Below are positions 47,321 through 58,610 of a stretch of DNA of 64,000 nt, one piece after another. The stretch is from NCBI GenBank assembly GCA_009829735.1, contig CM020618.1, positions 2,912,882-2,976,881 on the forward strand, read 5' to 3'. This stretch comes from Pyropia yezoensis. Its lineage: Eukaryota > Rhodophyta > Bangiophyceae > Bangiales > Bangiaceae. Within the stretch, counting starts at the first letter, position 1. Every line of letters begins with the position of its first letter. Made by a program: the position numbers and the translations under genes. The notes under the pieces were generated by a model, which saw nothing but the letters and a program-made list of their open reading frames with translations, ran no database searches and was not told the DNA's origin.

Positions 47321-50300
47321 TTACTCTGACGCATCCTCTGTGGGCACACTTGAAAGTGTCGGAGCAGGCGACGGCGCAAAGATACGCAGCGGCGCGAAGG
47401 TCGGTTCGGGCGACGTCGCCAAGGTCGGCTCCGGAGACGGTGCCAAGGTCGGCTCGGGCGACGCCGCCACAGTCGGTACAGGCGATAGCGCCAAGATGGG
47501 CCCAGGTGCCGGTACAGACGCAGGGGCGGGCGTAGGGGCAGGCGTGGGAGCGGGCGTAGGCGCGGGCGCCAGCGACAGCTCCTGCGACTGCGTCGGCGCA
47601 GGCGTCGTTGCAGACGATGGAGACGGCAATGGCGCATAGGTCGGTGCAGCTGACGGCGCCAGGGACGGGACAGGCGCGGGCGCGTGCGCCGGCGCTTCCT
47701 GCGAAGGAGACGGCGCGGGCACAGGCGCATATGTCGGTGCAGGTGACGGCGCAAAGAACGGCACAGGCGCAGGGGCGGGCGCAGGGGCGGGCGTCGGGGC
47801 GGGCGTCGGGGCAGGCGTCGGGGCAGGCGCCGGAGAAGGCACCGCAAAGGTCGGCGCAGGTGACGGCGCCGCAGGCGCAGGCGCGGGCACAGGCGCATAT
47901 GTCGGTGCAGGTGACGGCGCAAAGAACGGCACAGGCGCAGGGGCCGGCACAGGCGCAGGGGCAGGCGTCGGAGCGGGCGTCGGGGCAGGCGTCGGGGAAG
48001 GCGCAGGAGAAGGCACCGCAAAGGTCGGCGCAGGTGACGGCGCCGCAGGCACAGGCGTAGGCGCCGGCGCAGGCGTGAAGGTCGGCGCAGGCGACGGAGC
48101 CGCAGGGGCGGGCGCAGGGGCGGGCGCAGGGGCGGGCGTCGGGGCGGGCGTCGGGGCGGGCGTCGGGGCAGGCGTCGGGGCGGGCGTCGGGGCAGGCGTC
48201 GGAGAAGGCACCGTAAAAATCGGCGCAGGTGACGGTGCCGCAGGCGCAGGCGTAGGCGCAGGCGCAGGCGCAGGCGCAGGCGCAGGCGCAGGCGTAAAGG
48301 TTGGGGCAGGCGACGGAGCCGCAGGCGCAGGTGCAGGCGCAGGGGCAGGCATCGGGGCGGGCGCGGGCGCGGGCGCCGGCGCTTCCTGCGACGGCGCCGG
48401 CGCATAGGTCGGTGCATTCGATGGCGCAAAGAACGGCATAGGCCCAGGTGCAGGCGTGGGGGCGGGCGCAGGTGCGGGGACAGGAATAGGGGCGGGCGTG
48501 GGGGCAGGAATAGGGGCGGGCGTAGGGGCAGGCGCCGGGGCGGGCGTAGGGGCGGGCGTAGGGGCGGGCGTAGGGGCGGGCATAGGCGCGGGCGTAGGGG
48601 CGGGCATAGGAGCAGGCGTAGGGGCGGGCGCCGGGGCGGGCGTAGGGGCAGGCGCCGGCGCCGGCTTGGGCGCGAAGGTCGGCGCTGGCGGCGCCGGCGC
48701 CGGTGCAGGTGTAGGTGCGGCCGGTGTCGGCGCAGGAGCAGGGGAGGGCGTGCGGGTGGGCGCCGGCGCGGGGGCCGGCACAGAGGCTGCCGGCACCTTA
48801 ATTTCCTGATATTGCACGGCATTGGCGGGCACGGGCATGTTGCCCTTCTTCGCCGATGGCACCGGCACGAACCGCTGTACAGGACCGTTGTACGGCTGCG
48901 TCTGCCGCACATTGGTCCCCCCTTGGGAATTCACCAGCGCGTCCACTTGGCCAAGGTCCGCCTTGAGCATCTTCTTGTACACGATCCACTGCACGTTCTC
49001 CGAACAAGGCGGGGTCGTGAGGGAGCCCCGGTACGTGGCAAACTCCGAGTCCTCCAGCGGCGCGAGCACCTTCGAGATGTCCACATCAACCAGAGAGCCC
49101 ACCGGGTTGATGTACTCGTCGCCGCTCGTCGGCAGCACGGTCTTGATGAGGGAGGTGAGGAAGGGATCCCCTTGCCCGTCGGCAGCCTCCTGAAAGATGA
49201 CGCCGAGCACGGCCACATCGGGGATGGGCGAGTCGTCTTCGTCCTCATCCACAACCTCCACTGGGGCTGGGGGAGGCTCAACAACGGGCTCGTTCACGCT
49301 GCCCACTTCCGCACGCAGGTTGCGCCCCAGCGTGGACAGCTGAGACTTGGCCGCCTTAGTTACAGAGTTGATGTTGCGACTCTCCCCGCCGCTCTTCTTT
49401 TCGTCCACGGCCTTGACTGCTTCCTTGGTAATCCCCGATGGGCCACCAATGCGCTTGAACACAAAGTGTACCTCGGCCACCCCCGAACGCCCGCCGACCG
49501 TGTGCTCCGAGCTCCCCGCATGGAAGTGGAAGCCGACCAGACCATACTCAGCCAACCCAGGCAGCGTGAGGATGGCCCCCCGCGGGGGCGGGGTCCACGC
49601 CACCACCGGAGGCGCATCGCCAACCAGCCGAGGTGGCCGCACCAGGTACTGATCAAACGATACAAGCGGGACGTCGGCACCGTTCTTGGCACGCCGTGCC
49701 TGGAAGACAGACACGCCCGCGTTGACGTGCGGTCGCAGCGCGTCCAACCCAACGATCATCTTGTTGTAGCGCAGGTCAATGGGCGACTGCTTCTCCGTGT
49801 CGCCGCACAGCTTGTAGTTGTCGGCGAGCTTGGCCCACCTCGGGTTGGACTTCTTGGGCCCTTCATAGTCCCACCCGTCAACCGGGTACGGAAGCGGCGT
49901 GTACTTCTCAACCAGCCCTTCAAATGGCTGGGTCTGACGCACGTTGTCAATGTCGCCTTGCGCAGCCAAAATGGCCTTGACCTGCGCCGCGCTCGCAGGA
50001 AGCTGGCGCTGGTACACCACCCACCGAACGTTCTCCGAACACGGTGGAGTCGTGAGTGAACCCATGTAGGTGAAAAAGGTGGAATTCTCGAGTGACGGCA
50101 GCACAGATCCAATGTCCAGGTCGACCAGCGAGCCAGCCGGCTCAATAGGAGTGTCCCCGCTTGCGGGCACAACGGTGCTGATGAGATTCGCGAGGAAGGG
50201 GTCACCCGGCCCCTCTGCGGCCTTGAAGACGACAGACACCACCGCCAAGTCAGGTACCGTGGCGTCAGTCTGCCCTGTACCCGCGCCTTCTGCCGTCCCG

Positions 50301-51334
50301 GAGGGGGTAATCGCGGAGATCTTCGACATCGCTGCCTTGGCCGCCGCCTCCAGGTTCTTGCCACCCGCGGCAACCTCATCCTTGACACCACTCCCCGGGA
50401 TGCGGCTGAACACAAAGTGAACCTCCGCTACCCCCGGCCGCCCGTCAAATGTATGCTCACTGGCACCTCCATGAAAGTGGAAGCCCACGAGCTCATACTT
50501 GGCCAACCCAGGCAGGTTAAGAATCCCCGCCCGCTGAGCCAGCGGCGGCGGGTTCAAAGGGCCATCACCCAGCACTTTGGGCGGAGGCGCAAAGTACTGG
50601 TCAATCGTCAGCAGAGGGAGGGCAGAGCCACCCGTGGCGCGCTTGGCCTGGAACACTGCGCGGGTGGTATGAAGCGAGGGACGAGCGTTCTTGCGGCCGG
50701 GTGTCATCTCCTTGATGCGCAGGTCAATGGGGGACTGAATGGTACCCTCCGCGCAAAGCTTGAACCTCTCGGCCACCTGCGCCCACCGCGGGTTCGACAC
50801 CTGCGGGCCATCGTACTTCCACTTGAATGCCGGGTTTCGTCGGACGGGGGGACCTGCCGTGGCCGCTTCCGGGGCAGACGGAGAAGCAGCAGCGGGGGCA
50901 ACTACCGCAGCATCCACTGACATCGGCGTCACCGCCAGGAGCAGCGCTGCCAGGTGGGCCAACAACATGCTTGACACGGTGGGGGCCACGGTAGGTCCGC
51001 CGCCCCGCGGCGGGGCATCCACCGCGCGGGCGGGGCGGCGCCAAGACGGGCCAACACCACGCGCACTATTTCCCTCGTCCGGGATGCTGTCCGACGGCAC
51101 CGTCCCCACCATTGCCGACACTGCCCGCGGGGGGGGCGCACCGCCACGCCGCCGCTGAGGCGGGCGCAACGACGCCACGCCGGTGGGCGACACGCCCCAG
51201 CCAACCACGGGTGCGCATGGCAACAGGAAAGCCAGCCGCACAGGGGGGGTAGACGTCGCGGCAGGAGCAGACGCAGACACGGCGGTGCCGTCCGCGCAGC
51301 CACGGCCCGCCGCGGCCAGGCGCCGGGAGCCCAT
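47321..51334 (-). CDS. double-domain alpha-carbonic anhydrase with Pro/Ala/Thr-rich tail
   Basis: A single-exon protein of 1337 residues if started at ATG 51334 ([12 protein letters not shown]). Two alpha-carbonic anhydrase domains (reversible CO2 hydration) lie at about residues 170-460 and 488-825. Each has QSPIDL, the zinc triad ([11 protein letters not shown] or [11 protein letters not shown], then AEVHFVF) and [11 protein letters not shown] with the active-site Thr and disulfide Cys, so both look catalytically competent. The tail (about 830-1337) is a PAPAPTPAP-type repeat resembling wall or extracellular proteins. A hydrophobic segment [20 protein letters not shown] at about residue 123 could be a lumen-targeting second signal after a transit peptide or, if translation starts at its Met (ATG 50968), a plain secretory signal. 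Periplasmic or wall-attached, or thylakoid lumen, are the two options; the tail favours the outside. It probably serves inorganic carbon supply. Confidence 0.92.
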   Translation of the reverse strand: MGSRRLAAAGRGCADGTAVSASAPAATSTPPVRLAFLLPCAPVVGWGVSPTGVASLRPPQRRRGGAPPPRAVSAMVGTVPSDSIPDEGNSARGVGPSWRRPARAVDAPPRGGGPTVAPTVSSMLLAHLAALLLAVTPMSVDAAVVAPAAASPSAPEAATAGPPVRRNPAFKWKYDGPQVSNPRWAQVAERFKLCAEGTIQSPIDLRIKEMTPGRKNARPSLHTTRAVFQAKRATGGSALPLLTIDQYFAPPPKVLGDGPLNPPPLAQRAGILNLPGLAKYELVGFHFHGGASEHTFDGRPGVAEVHFVFSRIPGSGVKDEVAAGGKNLEAAAKAAMSKISAITPSGTAEGAGTGQTDATVPDLAVVSVVFKAAEGPGDPFLANLISTVVPASGDTPIEPAGSLVDLDIGSVLPSLENSTFFTYMGSLTTPPCSENVRWVVYQRQLPASAAQVKAILAAQGDIDNVRQTQPFEGLVEKYTPLPYPVDGWDYEGPKKSNPRWAKLADNYKLCGDTEKQSPIDLRYNKMIVGLDALRPHVNAGVSVFQARRAKNGADVPLVSFDQYLVRPPRLVGDAPPVVAWTPPPRGAILTLPGLAEYGLVGFHFHAGSSEHTVGGRSGVAEVHFVFKRIGGPSGITKEAVKAVDEKKSGGESRNINSVTKAAKSQLSTLGRNLRAEVGSVNEPVVEPPPAPVEVVDEDEDDSPIPDVAVLGVIFQEAADGQGDPFLTSLIKTVLPTSGDEYINPVGSLVDVDISKVLAPLEDSEFATYRGSLTTPPCSENVQWIVYKKMLKADLGQVDALVNSQGGTNVRQTQPYNGPVQRFVPVPSAKKGNMPVPANAVQYQEIKVPAASVPAPAPAPTRTPSPAPAPTPAAPTPAPAPAPPAPTFAPKPAPAPAPTPAPAPAPTPAPMPAPTPAPMPAPTPAPTPAPTPAPAPAPTPAPIPAPTPAPIPVPAPAPAPTPAPGPMPFFAPSNAPTYAPAPSQEAPAPAPAPAPMPAPAPAPAPAAPSPAPTFTPAPAPAPAPAPAPTPAPAAPSPAPIFTVPSPTPAPTPAPTPAPTPAPTPAPTPAPAPAPAPAPAAPSPAPTFTPAPAPTPVPAAPSPAPTFAVPSPAPSPTPAPTPAPTPAPAPVPAPAPVPFFAPSPAPTYAPVPAPAPAAPSPAPTFAVPSPAPAPTPAPTPAPTPAPAPAPAPVPFFAPSPAPTYAPVPAPSPSQEAPAHAPAPVPSLAPSAAPTYAPLPSPSSATTPAPTQSQELSLAPAPTPAPTPAPTPAPASVPAPGPILALSPVPTVAASPEPTLAPSPEPTLATSPEPTFAPLRIFAPSPAPTLSSVPTEDASE
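47340..48790 (-). repeat. coding tandem repeats (Pro-Ala-Pro-Thr) of the carbonic anhydrase tail
   Basis: Degenerate short GC-rich repeats (GGCGCAGGG and GGCGTCGGGG type units) with longer higher-order copies, for example around 47720-47780 and 47890-47950. They are in frame with the tail. The antiparallel plus-strand frames rich in Gly-Ala-Gly-Val are by-products. Confidence 0.8.
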
Positions 51335-53912
51335 GGGGATAAGAGGGGGGAGGAAGAGGCCTAGACGATAAGAAGGTCTACGGGGCGATACGATAGGTGG
51401 GGGGGGGGGGTGTCCACAATGGTCGCGGGCGGCACCTATCGCCCTGGTCAATGGGGGGAGGGGGAGGGCGGAGAAGAGAAAGAGGTCGGGAGCAAGCACG
51501 AGCCGTCAGTCGGGCCGATGAGCGGAGGCGGCGGCACGTTCCACAGTGCGCAAATAGCGGCGCGCTTGGCGAGCTCCCACTCGCGCCGGCCCACCCTCCC
51601 GCCAGGTTGCCCCGCCCAACAAACTGATTGTGTGTGTCTGTTCCATTCGAGTGGGGCGGCGGATGTGGCGGGAGAGCGCGCCGGGCCCACCCCGGCGGGC
51701 AATGCCGGAGGGCACTCGAGCATCGGCCAATCGTCATAGGGGGCCTGCGGGGGGGCCCCGACGCACAGGCATCTGCCGCGTGGGCAGCCACGCCCAGCCG
51801 AGCTGAGCTGCAGCCGCCGCCTTGGGCGGGAACCCCCAACGGGTGGTCTCCAGATATTGTACTTAATACAAATAACTGAGATCGTACTGTCTCTGTGCAA
51901 GTATCGCCCACCAGGCTCTCTGCCGTGAAGGCTAGGGGACGGATGCAATCCCGTTTACAGCTCCAATGGACCTGCAATGATCTACATACTGCACTGTAAC
52001 GGTCTCCGCAGATCACAACCAGCGGACCTCCTTCACATCTCATGCTCACCTGGCTGACAGTGCAGTGGTGAGAAGGACACGCAGCCTCACGCCACCACCA
52101 TTGATTGGTGGTGGCGCCTTCAACCCAGAGTCGCCGCCGTGTGTCCACGGTGGTGAAAGTACCGGCGAGCCCAGCCTCCTGGACATGCATCATACATACG
52201 TAGACGACCGGCAACGGGATAGGTTCCGTGCGTGTCGCTACATACCCACTCGTCCGCGCGAAGAGAGGTGGCTGGCTGCGGCCACTCTCTGTGCTATGTG
52301 GATACGCGGCTCTGACATGCCCGAGCCGTGGCATGCCTTGGCTGGTAACCGCCACCTCCCACTGCGCCACTGCCGGCAACCGCCACCTCCAACTGCGCCA
52401 CTGCCGGAAGGGGCGCAGCAGGAGGCGGCGGTTGTGAGGGGCTAGACCCCTAACGGCGTGTCACACCGGGCGGTAGGCTCTGTCAGGCGCGTCGAGGCCC
52501 GCACGACGAGCCAGAAGAAACGAACAAGAAGAAGAAGTAGCGCTGGATCCGGAAGCGGGGATATCCATCCACGCCCACACGCGAGCAAACGGTGGGGGGG
52601 ACAGACCACCAGACGGGAGTCGTCGACTGTCGGTGGCGGGAAGTGGGCGCGAGACCCAGAGGCGGCCGTGCGAGGCTGGAGTGGGCGGGGTCTGTCGAGC
52701 AGGCGGCGGGGTGCGTGGCGTCTGCGCTGAGCGACCTTCCGCGACCAAACGAGGTGTGGGGAGGGGTGTCGCCGGGAACGCCCGCGCCGCCGCCACGAAC
52801 GCCCGTCCCGCCGCGCCCCCCCCGTCCCGCCCGCTGCTCCCAGGCCGCCAACGGCGGCGTCGCAGCTGCCCTGAGACGGGTGCGGGAGCAGTGGCGCCTG
52901 GGGGTGCGCACGCAGCGACGGGGCCGATCTATGCAGGCTTCCCTCCCGCGCGCCACACCCGCGCGTCCAAACCACACCTCCTCTGCGCGCGGGGTTGCCA
53001 GCGGCTGCGGCTGGCCGGACTTCCGCGGCGACTGCCCGCCGCCGGGCCAGCCGCTCCTCGAACAATATACCTTCTCCACGGGGGCATGAGATGGCGGCGG
53101 CACCTGCGTGTGGCGGGTGCGCCGTCCGCAGACGGCCACGAGAGAGAAATACACGATGAAGCCAGCCTCTGTCTTTCCGGCCTACCCCGCCAACCAGCGC
53201 CTTTGGTGGTGCCGTCTCCAAGTGGCCCGCTCTCATGACCATGATGGCTTTGGAACCCCCCCAGCAGTCAACCTTCCTCACCCCATCAGGCAACCTCACC
53301 CGCCACTCCCCCTTGCTATGCGGGCTGGTAACACATGCCTCGGCGAGTCGGTCCCAAAGCTGCCAACCTGACCGCAGCGGTCCTGCACCACCGCCAGAAC
53401 TTCGCGGTGGGAAAAGAGGCGGATGGGGGTGACTCCCGGGCTCCCACGGGGTGGGAGAAACCCCGCTGGGGTTGCTGTGCGATTACTGCATTCCGTGGCG
53501 GCAGGAGAAGGCTAGGGGATGCGAGAGCTCTACAGATGGTTGGACGGGGATGCGACGGCGCCCGCGTCCGTTGGCTTTGTAGTCACCCTGTGTGGTGTGG
53601 GGCAGCTGTCCGCGCCTGTGAGCCGCCCCAGTGGGTCGAGAGTCCCCACAGAAGGCATGTGCGTAGCTCGCTAAGACGCTCATCATCCCAAGGCTATCAA
53701 GAGCAGCGCGGACGAGGGCAACCGAACGAGGGGCAGCATGTCAAGAGATCTTCAATTTTTTTCTTCAAGAGACAGCCGCCGCGCGGCAAACGATTGATGG
53801 AAACGCCAGCCGCTGTCATTCCCCACCAAAGTCATCAGAACCTGGGTCATGCACATGAGGACAAAAGAGCTACGTTCCACGAACTCATTCAGCATCAGCC
53901 CAACAGCGTCTT
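51335..53912. other. no supported gene
   Basis: Starts with the promoter side of the carbonic anhydrase gene. Minus-strand frames at 51378-52379 and 52442-53299, and plus-strand frames at 52592-53238, are long but have Arg/Pro/Ala-biased composition and no recognisable domain. A short direct repeat (GGCAACCGCCACCTCC, with TGCGCCACTGCCGG) occurs at about 52345-52410. Confidence 0.45.
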
Positions 53913-54722
53913 TTAAGAACGGCGGCGGCGCTCCTCCTTGTCGTCCCGGCGCTGCTGGTTGCGCGCCAGAATGATGGCCACCCGCACGAGCATGGCAAAG
54001 AGGTCCTGGAACAACTCCAGCGCGTGCCGCTTTGCATCCCGGTCGCCATCGTGGGCCCGCTCCACAATGCGCTGCGTATCGTACAGCACATAGCCGCAAA
54101 ATACGAGCAGCCCCACCCACAGCTCCACGCCCAACGCCGACGACGAGCGAAAGAACGAAGACGCGAGCGACACTACAAGCAAGGCCGACAGCGCGGCGCT
54201 GAGGCCACCGCCGAGGAAGAGGTAGGAGCGGCGGCGGGCCAGCACCGCCGCCGCCGACAGGCAGACAAACATGACGGCCGTGGCGCCCAGCGCGACGGCG
54301 GGGAGCGCCGGCTGCACGGCAGTCACGTACGACAGCAGCGGGCCGGCAGCCGCGCCATTGGCGGCGGAAAAGACGCCAAGCGCAGCGGCACGGCGCGTCT
54401 CAGCGGCCGCACCGCCCACCCCGCCAGCGGGGATGGCCATAAAGGCAAAGAGGGCGCCCATGGAGACCAGCATCGGCAGCCAGCCGCCGTAAAAGAAGCC
54501 CGTCCGCGCCGAAAGCACGGCGCCCACGGTGGCAGCGGCGGACATGCAGCCCAGTGTGCAGTAGACGGCGGCAAGGTGCCGCTGGATATGGGGCGGTAGA
54601 CCCGTTAGCGGCGACGCCGACGAAGCGTCGGCGGCGTACGAGTCATCATCGTAGGTGGAGGCGTAGGGGTAGGTGGCGGGCTTTGAGGAACCAAAGCCGC
54701 GCCGCCGGGCAAATGATGCCAT
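53913..54722 (-). CDS. Bax inhibitor-1 / TMBIM family membrane protein
   Basis: 269 residues from ATG 54722 (MASFARRRGFGSSKPATYP). After a hydrophilic N-terminus of about 45 residues come LPPHIQRHLAAVYCTLGCM and about seven hydrophobic segments. The family signature sits near the end: FCGYVLYDTQRIVERA followed by DAKRHALELFQDLFAML, then a charged tail (ARNQQRRDDKEERRRRS). BI-1 proteins sit in the ER membrane, leak calcium in a pH-dependent way and restrain stress-induced cell death. The length and order fit BI-1 proper better than the longer LFG/GRINA members. Single exon; an in-frame open stretch continues 18 codons upstream but the chosen Met is the first good start. Confidence 0.92.
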   Translation of the reverse strand: MASFARRRGFGSSKPATYPYASTYDDDSYAADASSASPLTGLPPHIQRHLAAVYCTLGCMSAAATVGAVLSARTGFFYGGWLPMLVSMGALFAFMAIPAGGVGGAAAETRRAAALGVFSAANGAAAGPLLSYVTAVQPALPAVALGATAVMFVCLSAAAVLARRRSYLFLGGGLSAALSALLVVSLASSFFRSSSALGVELWVGLLVFCGYVLYDTQRIVERAHDGDRDAKRHALELFQDLFAMLVRVAIILARNQQRRDDKEERRRRS

Positions 54723-55499
54723 GGTGTCGGAGGGGGACAGACGGGCAGAGGGCGAGGGGACAGAGGAAGGCAACACGGGAAAGGGCGCGAGTCACCGAAG
54801 AGTGGGTTCGCAGGAAGAGAGGGGTGGGGAGGAAAGTGGGGACACGGACGACCAGACGCAGCGAGCGTGCGTGCGCGCAGCTGCGTGTGCAGGGAGACGA
54901 CCGTATTTCAACGTGCAGTCGTGGATGGGGGTGCGTGGCAGGCGCACGCTGCACTTGCAACGCGGAATGGAAGACTTCCAGCCTCTTCCCGAGTTTTCTG
55001 TACAGAGCCTCCTTGCTGTCCAGGCGTGGGCGACAGGACCAAGCAGAGGGCAGTCAGTCAATATAGAAACCCTCACTGTTGATTGGCCACGGCATCTTTG
55101 ACTGCAGCATCAATGAAAATTACTTCTCACGGCTTCCACACATTTTCCACGTCCGACTCTGTTGGAAAGTCAAAAGAGTATTGACCGAGCGTGTGAGTAT
55201 TACAATTTCTGACTGCAGAGGCAAAGAGACGGACGGAGTGTTTGCCGCGCCGGCAGCCGCGCAGGTATGTACGAATACAGAACATGGCCATGGAGAGGCA
55301 CCTGCGGCAGTCACACTCGCCCGGCTCAGTGTGGCAGATCCCTCTCGGTCGGGCGCCACCACTCGCCGAGCACCCACTCCTGTTGGCAGGATGCCCAGTA
55401 CTGCGGCTGGTCGCGGGAGCCGCGGTCCAGATGCCGCGTGCGCACCCCCCCTTCACATCCATCCCGCCTTTCGGCCTGGCTGCCCGTCTGGTGGACGCG
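54723..55499. other. intergenic; no supported gene
   Basis: Promoter side of the Bax inhibitor gene and 3' flank of the methyltransferase gene. Open frames are short and unconvincing. Confidence 0.5.
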
Positions 55500-56384
55500 T
55501 CACTCCCCCCCACGCGCACGCCCCACGACGAGCTTGGCACAGCGGCGGCCTTCCGTCCCGCCCAGTACCACCTCCTCTTCAATCGCCACCCCACCCGCGG
55601 CGAGGACGGCGCGAAACTCGTCCGCGTACGTGACCTGCCCAAAGTCCACGCTCGTCAACGCCGCGAGCCGTGGCTTGAGCCACGCCACCCAGCCGCCACC
55701 GCCAGCGGCTCGGTGGTCCCCCTCAAAGGTCTGCGTCCAGTAGAGGCGGCCGCCGACGCCGCCGCCGCCGCTGCCGTCGCCACTGCCGTCCCCGAGGGTC
55801 ACGGGCGATCGTAAAAGGCCGGCCACAACGGCCAGCGCGCGTCCCTGGTCAGGCAGGATCATAAAGGAGCCCGAGAAGTAGGCGGCATCATAGGCTGTGA
55901 CGCCCAGGGGCGGTGGGCCCGTGGCCCTTGTCGGCGGCAAAGGGCCGTTGGCCGGCCGCCCCTCCTCGCCAACAGTGGAGGTGGCAGCGACCGCCGCAGG
56001 CGCCACCGCCGCCACTGCCGTCGACGGGTCATAGTCATAGATAGAGGCATGCACCACCGCAATGACGTCACTCATCCCCGCTGCCGCCACGGCCGTCGCC
56101 GCGGCGGCCACATAGGCAGCGTCATAGTCCACGCCAACGACCCGAAGCCGCCGTTCGCGCAACAGAGGTACGTGCGCCAAGAGTGCCGATGCCGTCCCTA
56201 TCCCAACGTCGAGGAGGGTGGAGCCAGGGGGAAGGCGCGACAGAACCGCTGCGTACCAGGGGGAGGTGGTGGAGGTCAGGGCGGCAGTGTAGAGCGCCGC
56301 GCGGGCTCGAGAGAAAAGCGTGGGTGGAGGGACGGGGGAGGCGTGGGCAGGGACAGCTTTGGCGGGGGCAGGGGGCGCCGCCAT
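55500..56384 (-). CDS. SAM-dependent methyltransferase (class I)
   Basis: 294 residues from ATG 56384 (MAAPPAPAKAVPAHASPVPP). After an Ala/Pro-rich leader of about 25 residues, the Rossmann core shows motif I LLDVGIGTASALLAH (about residue 55), the acidic ribose-binding residue in VVGVDYD, IYDYDPS and motif IV-like YDAAYFSGSFMILPD. A Gly/Ser-rich insert follows LLRSPVTLGDG, and then RLYWTQTFEGDH. The overall pattern is a small-molecule or protein methyltransferase of class I; the substrate cannot be read from the sequence. The N-terminal leader might be an organelle-targeting peptide. It lies upstream of the Bax inhibitor gene, same strand, about 780 bases apart, so it is a separate unit. Confidence 0.82.
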   Translation of the reverse strand: MAAPPAPAKAVPAHASPVPPPTLFSRARAALYTAALTSTTSPWYAAVLSRLPPGSTLLDVGIGTASALLAHVPLLRERRLRVVGVDYDAAYVAAAATAVAAAGMSDVIAVVHASIYDYDPSTAVAAVAPAAVAATSTVGEEGRPANGPLPPTRATGPPPLGVTAYDAAYFSGSFMILPDQGRALAVVAGLLRSPVTLGDGSGDGSGGGGVGGRLYWTQTFEGDHRAAGGGGWVAWLKPRLAALTSVDFGQVTYADEFRAVLAAGGVAIEEEVVLGGTEGRRCAKLVVGRARGGE

Positions 56385-58538
56385 GGCAGAGCAGGTGACA
56401 CGGCTACTGAAAGAAGAAAGTGGGTAAGGCCAGGGACGGTAGGCAAGGACTGGGCTGAGTGGGAAGAGGAGCGGACGTGGGACCCAGCGAATGGAGTGTT
56501 CATCACAACTGGTGTGCACTGAATTTTGGTGTACAGCTGCATTTGGCATCTCGACAGTCGGGGTTGTTCACACCATGGTTCACACCATCAAGGACTCAAG
56601 TATTTAGAATACTGAACAACGATTACACCAACTCTCTCGCCAGAAAGACCCTGAGGATGCGATGCTCGCATGGGGCCACGAGTGGCGAAACGGGGCCTTT
56701 TCTCGGCCCTTCTGGCCCCGCTCGGCGGCGACTAAAAAAGGGTTGCGTGGCCGCTGGCCCCCCCCTGGCCTGGCCAATCCCCTTTCGCGGGCCCGCTTGG
56801 CCACCCCCCTCCCCACAGCTGCTCGTGCCAGCCCCACGCGGCCGATGGGTGGCCGCCGTCAATTCGTCATAGAATATTCCTCTCGCGGACGGTGGGTATG
56901 TACGGCCTCGGCGGCGGGGCGAGAGGGCCCAAGACGGTGGGTGGCGGCGCCGGTGGCACCTTACCCCACCACGCCCCCACCGTGGTAGAGGGGGGTGGGG
57001 GGTGGGGGAGGGGAGGGGCAAGAGGCGACCCGCGGGCCCGCCTCCCAACCGCGGGGGGGGCGTGTGCCCTCCCGTCACCCACCGACCCAACCGGCCAACC
57101 ACCCGCCCCCACCCGTCCCGCTGCCCGCTGACGACGACGCTCCGTAGGGACCGACGGTGACGCCTCCGCGCGCCGCCCTCACTCCCCCCCCCCCCCCCCC
57201 CCCCCCCCACCACCGCTCCCAGCGCAGTCCTCCGCCGCCGTGCGTGGCGTGCGCGGTGCCACAGCTGTGGTGGCACACCGCTCGGCCCGTTCTTTGCCCT
57301 CGCACCCCTCTTCCTCCCCGCTAGCGCGCCCGGCGCCCCCCCTTTCCCCCCCGCTGGCCCCGTCGCTACCCCAGGGGCGCTGTGGGCAAGAGTGGGCGTC
57401 GCGGACTGCACGGTGCCCATCGACGCAGCCGCCCGCGCACCAGGGGGGGTGGTGGGGGGTGGTGTGGGGGGGGGGAGGTTGGGGAGCAGCGGCGGTCGTG
57501 GTGGTGCTGGTGGTGGTGGTTGAGCCCCGGTGGTGGGGGCGGCGGTGGGGGCGGTGGGGGCGGTGGTGTGGGGAGCGTCCAGCAGCAGCGACGCGGGCGG
57601 GAGGAGGTGGAGCGGTGGAGGCGCGTCGGCGGAGCGGCGAGGCGGGTGTGCGCGCGGCGGATTTTCGCCCCCTTTCCCCCCCCCCGACCGCTCGGGCGCC
57701 GCGCCCAGCTTGCGGTGCGTGGAAGGGGGACGCGCCGCCCCGCTGCGGGGCTCTGCTGGCCTCTCTGAGCCACGCCCCCACCCCCCCCCTTGGTACGTCA
57801 CACACGCCTCCCTCCCCCTCGTCCTGCTGCTGCCCCTAACCGCCGCCCGCGTGCCCTGTGCGCCTCGGCCCCCGCTGCTCCCCCCGCCGCCGTCGTACAT
57901 TCTTCTCTCGCCGCTGTCGGTGCGCAGGGTGTATCTGCTGGTTGGGGGGGGGGGGGCGGGGGGGGAGGTTGGGTGGGGGTGGCGAGGACCAGCACGTGAG
58001 CCCCGGCGTGGTCGTGCCTCGACGGCGCGCCCCGCGTCGGGCAGGTAGCGGGCCTGCCAGCCGCGTGGTTGGTGGCAGCTGGATTGGCGGTAACAACTCG
58101 CCGACGGCTTGGGGGCTGGTTGCGGCGGGTCAGGCCAGCAGCAGCGGCAGCGGCAGTGCCAGCGGCAGCGACGGTCCATCGGCAACCCGGGCGATATCGC
58201 TGTCCGGGCGGCGTGGTCGCGTCGGGAAAGTGGGTGGGTGGGTGTGTCGGTGGTATTGGCGGCGGTGTGGCCAGGCGAGTTTTGGGCGCTACGTCCGTGC
58301 GCCCCGCCGGTCGTCTCTGTTTGTTTGCACATAGACGCCGCGTCGGGTGTGGCGGCGGCCCCCGTGGACCGTCCGCGCACGGCGGGCGCGGCGCCTCTGC
58401 CGGTGGCGTGCCGACCACATTCCAGCCCGGTGGGTGAGCTGGTGACGTCTGTGGCGTGACTGCCAAGCCGCGGCGCGGCGCCCGCGCCCTCTCTTCATTC
58501 ATCCACTCCTTCCGCCCCTTGCCTCGCACCCCTGGCCC

Positions 58539-58574
<36 letters not shown>

Positions 58575-58610
58575 CATTCCCGTCTCGCCACCCTCTTCCT
58601 CCTCTCCACG
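56385..58610. other. intergenic between divergent genes; no supported gene
   Basis: Lies between the minus-strand methyltransferase and the plus-strand ARF-like gene, so it contains both promoters. It has a C run at about 57184-57208, mirror-like CGG/GGTGG-rich stretches at 57520-57570, and a 34-base C run at 58540-58573 only 37 bases before the ARF-like ATG. The long minus-strand frame at 56623-58380 is Arg/Pro/Gly-biased and shows no domain. Confidence 0.5.

Noticed and set aside
47187-48809. Plus-strand Gly-Ala-Gly-Val repeat proteins and a CRISPR-like repeat look
   Set aside because: These are the reverse side of in-frame Pro-Ala-Thr coding repeats. Unit lengths are short and irregular, with no spacers.
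48812-50059. 415-residue plus-strand frame opposite the carbonic anhydrase
   Set aside because: Exact shadow of the second and first catalytic domains, with no domain of its own.
51378-53299. Two long minus-strand frames (333 and 285 residues)
   Set aside because: Competing frames overlap, the composition is biased, and no motif or convincing start was seen.
56623-58380. 585-residue minus-strand frame
   Set aside because: Arg/Pro/Gly bias, no domain, and it covers C and G runs between divergent genes.
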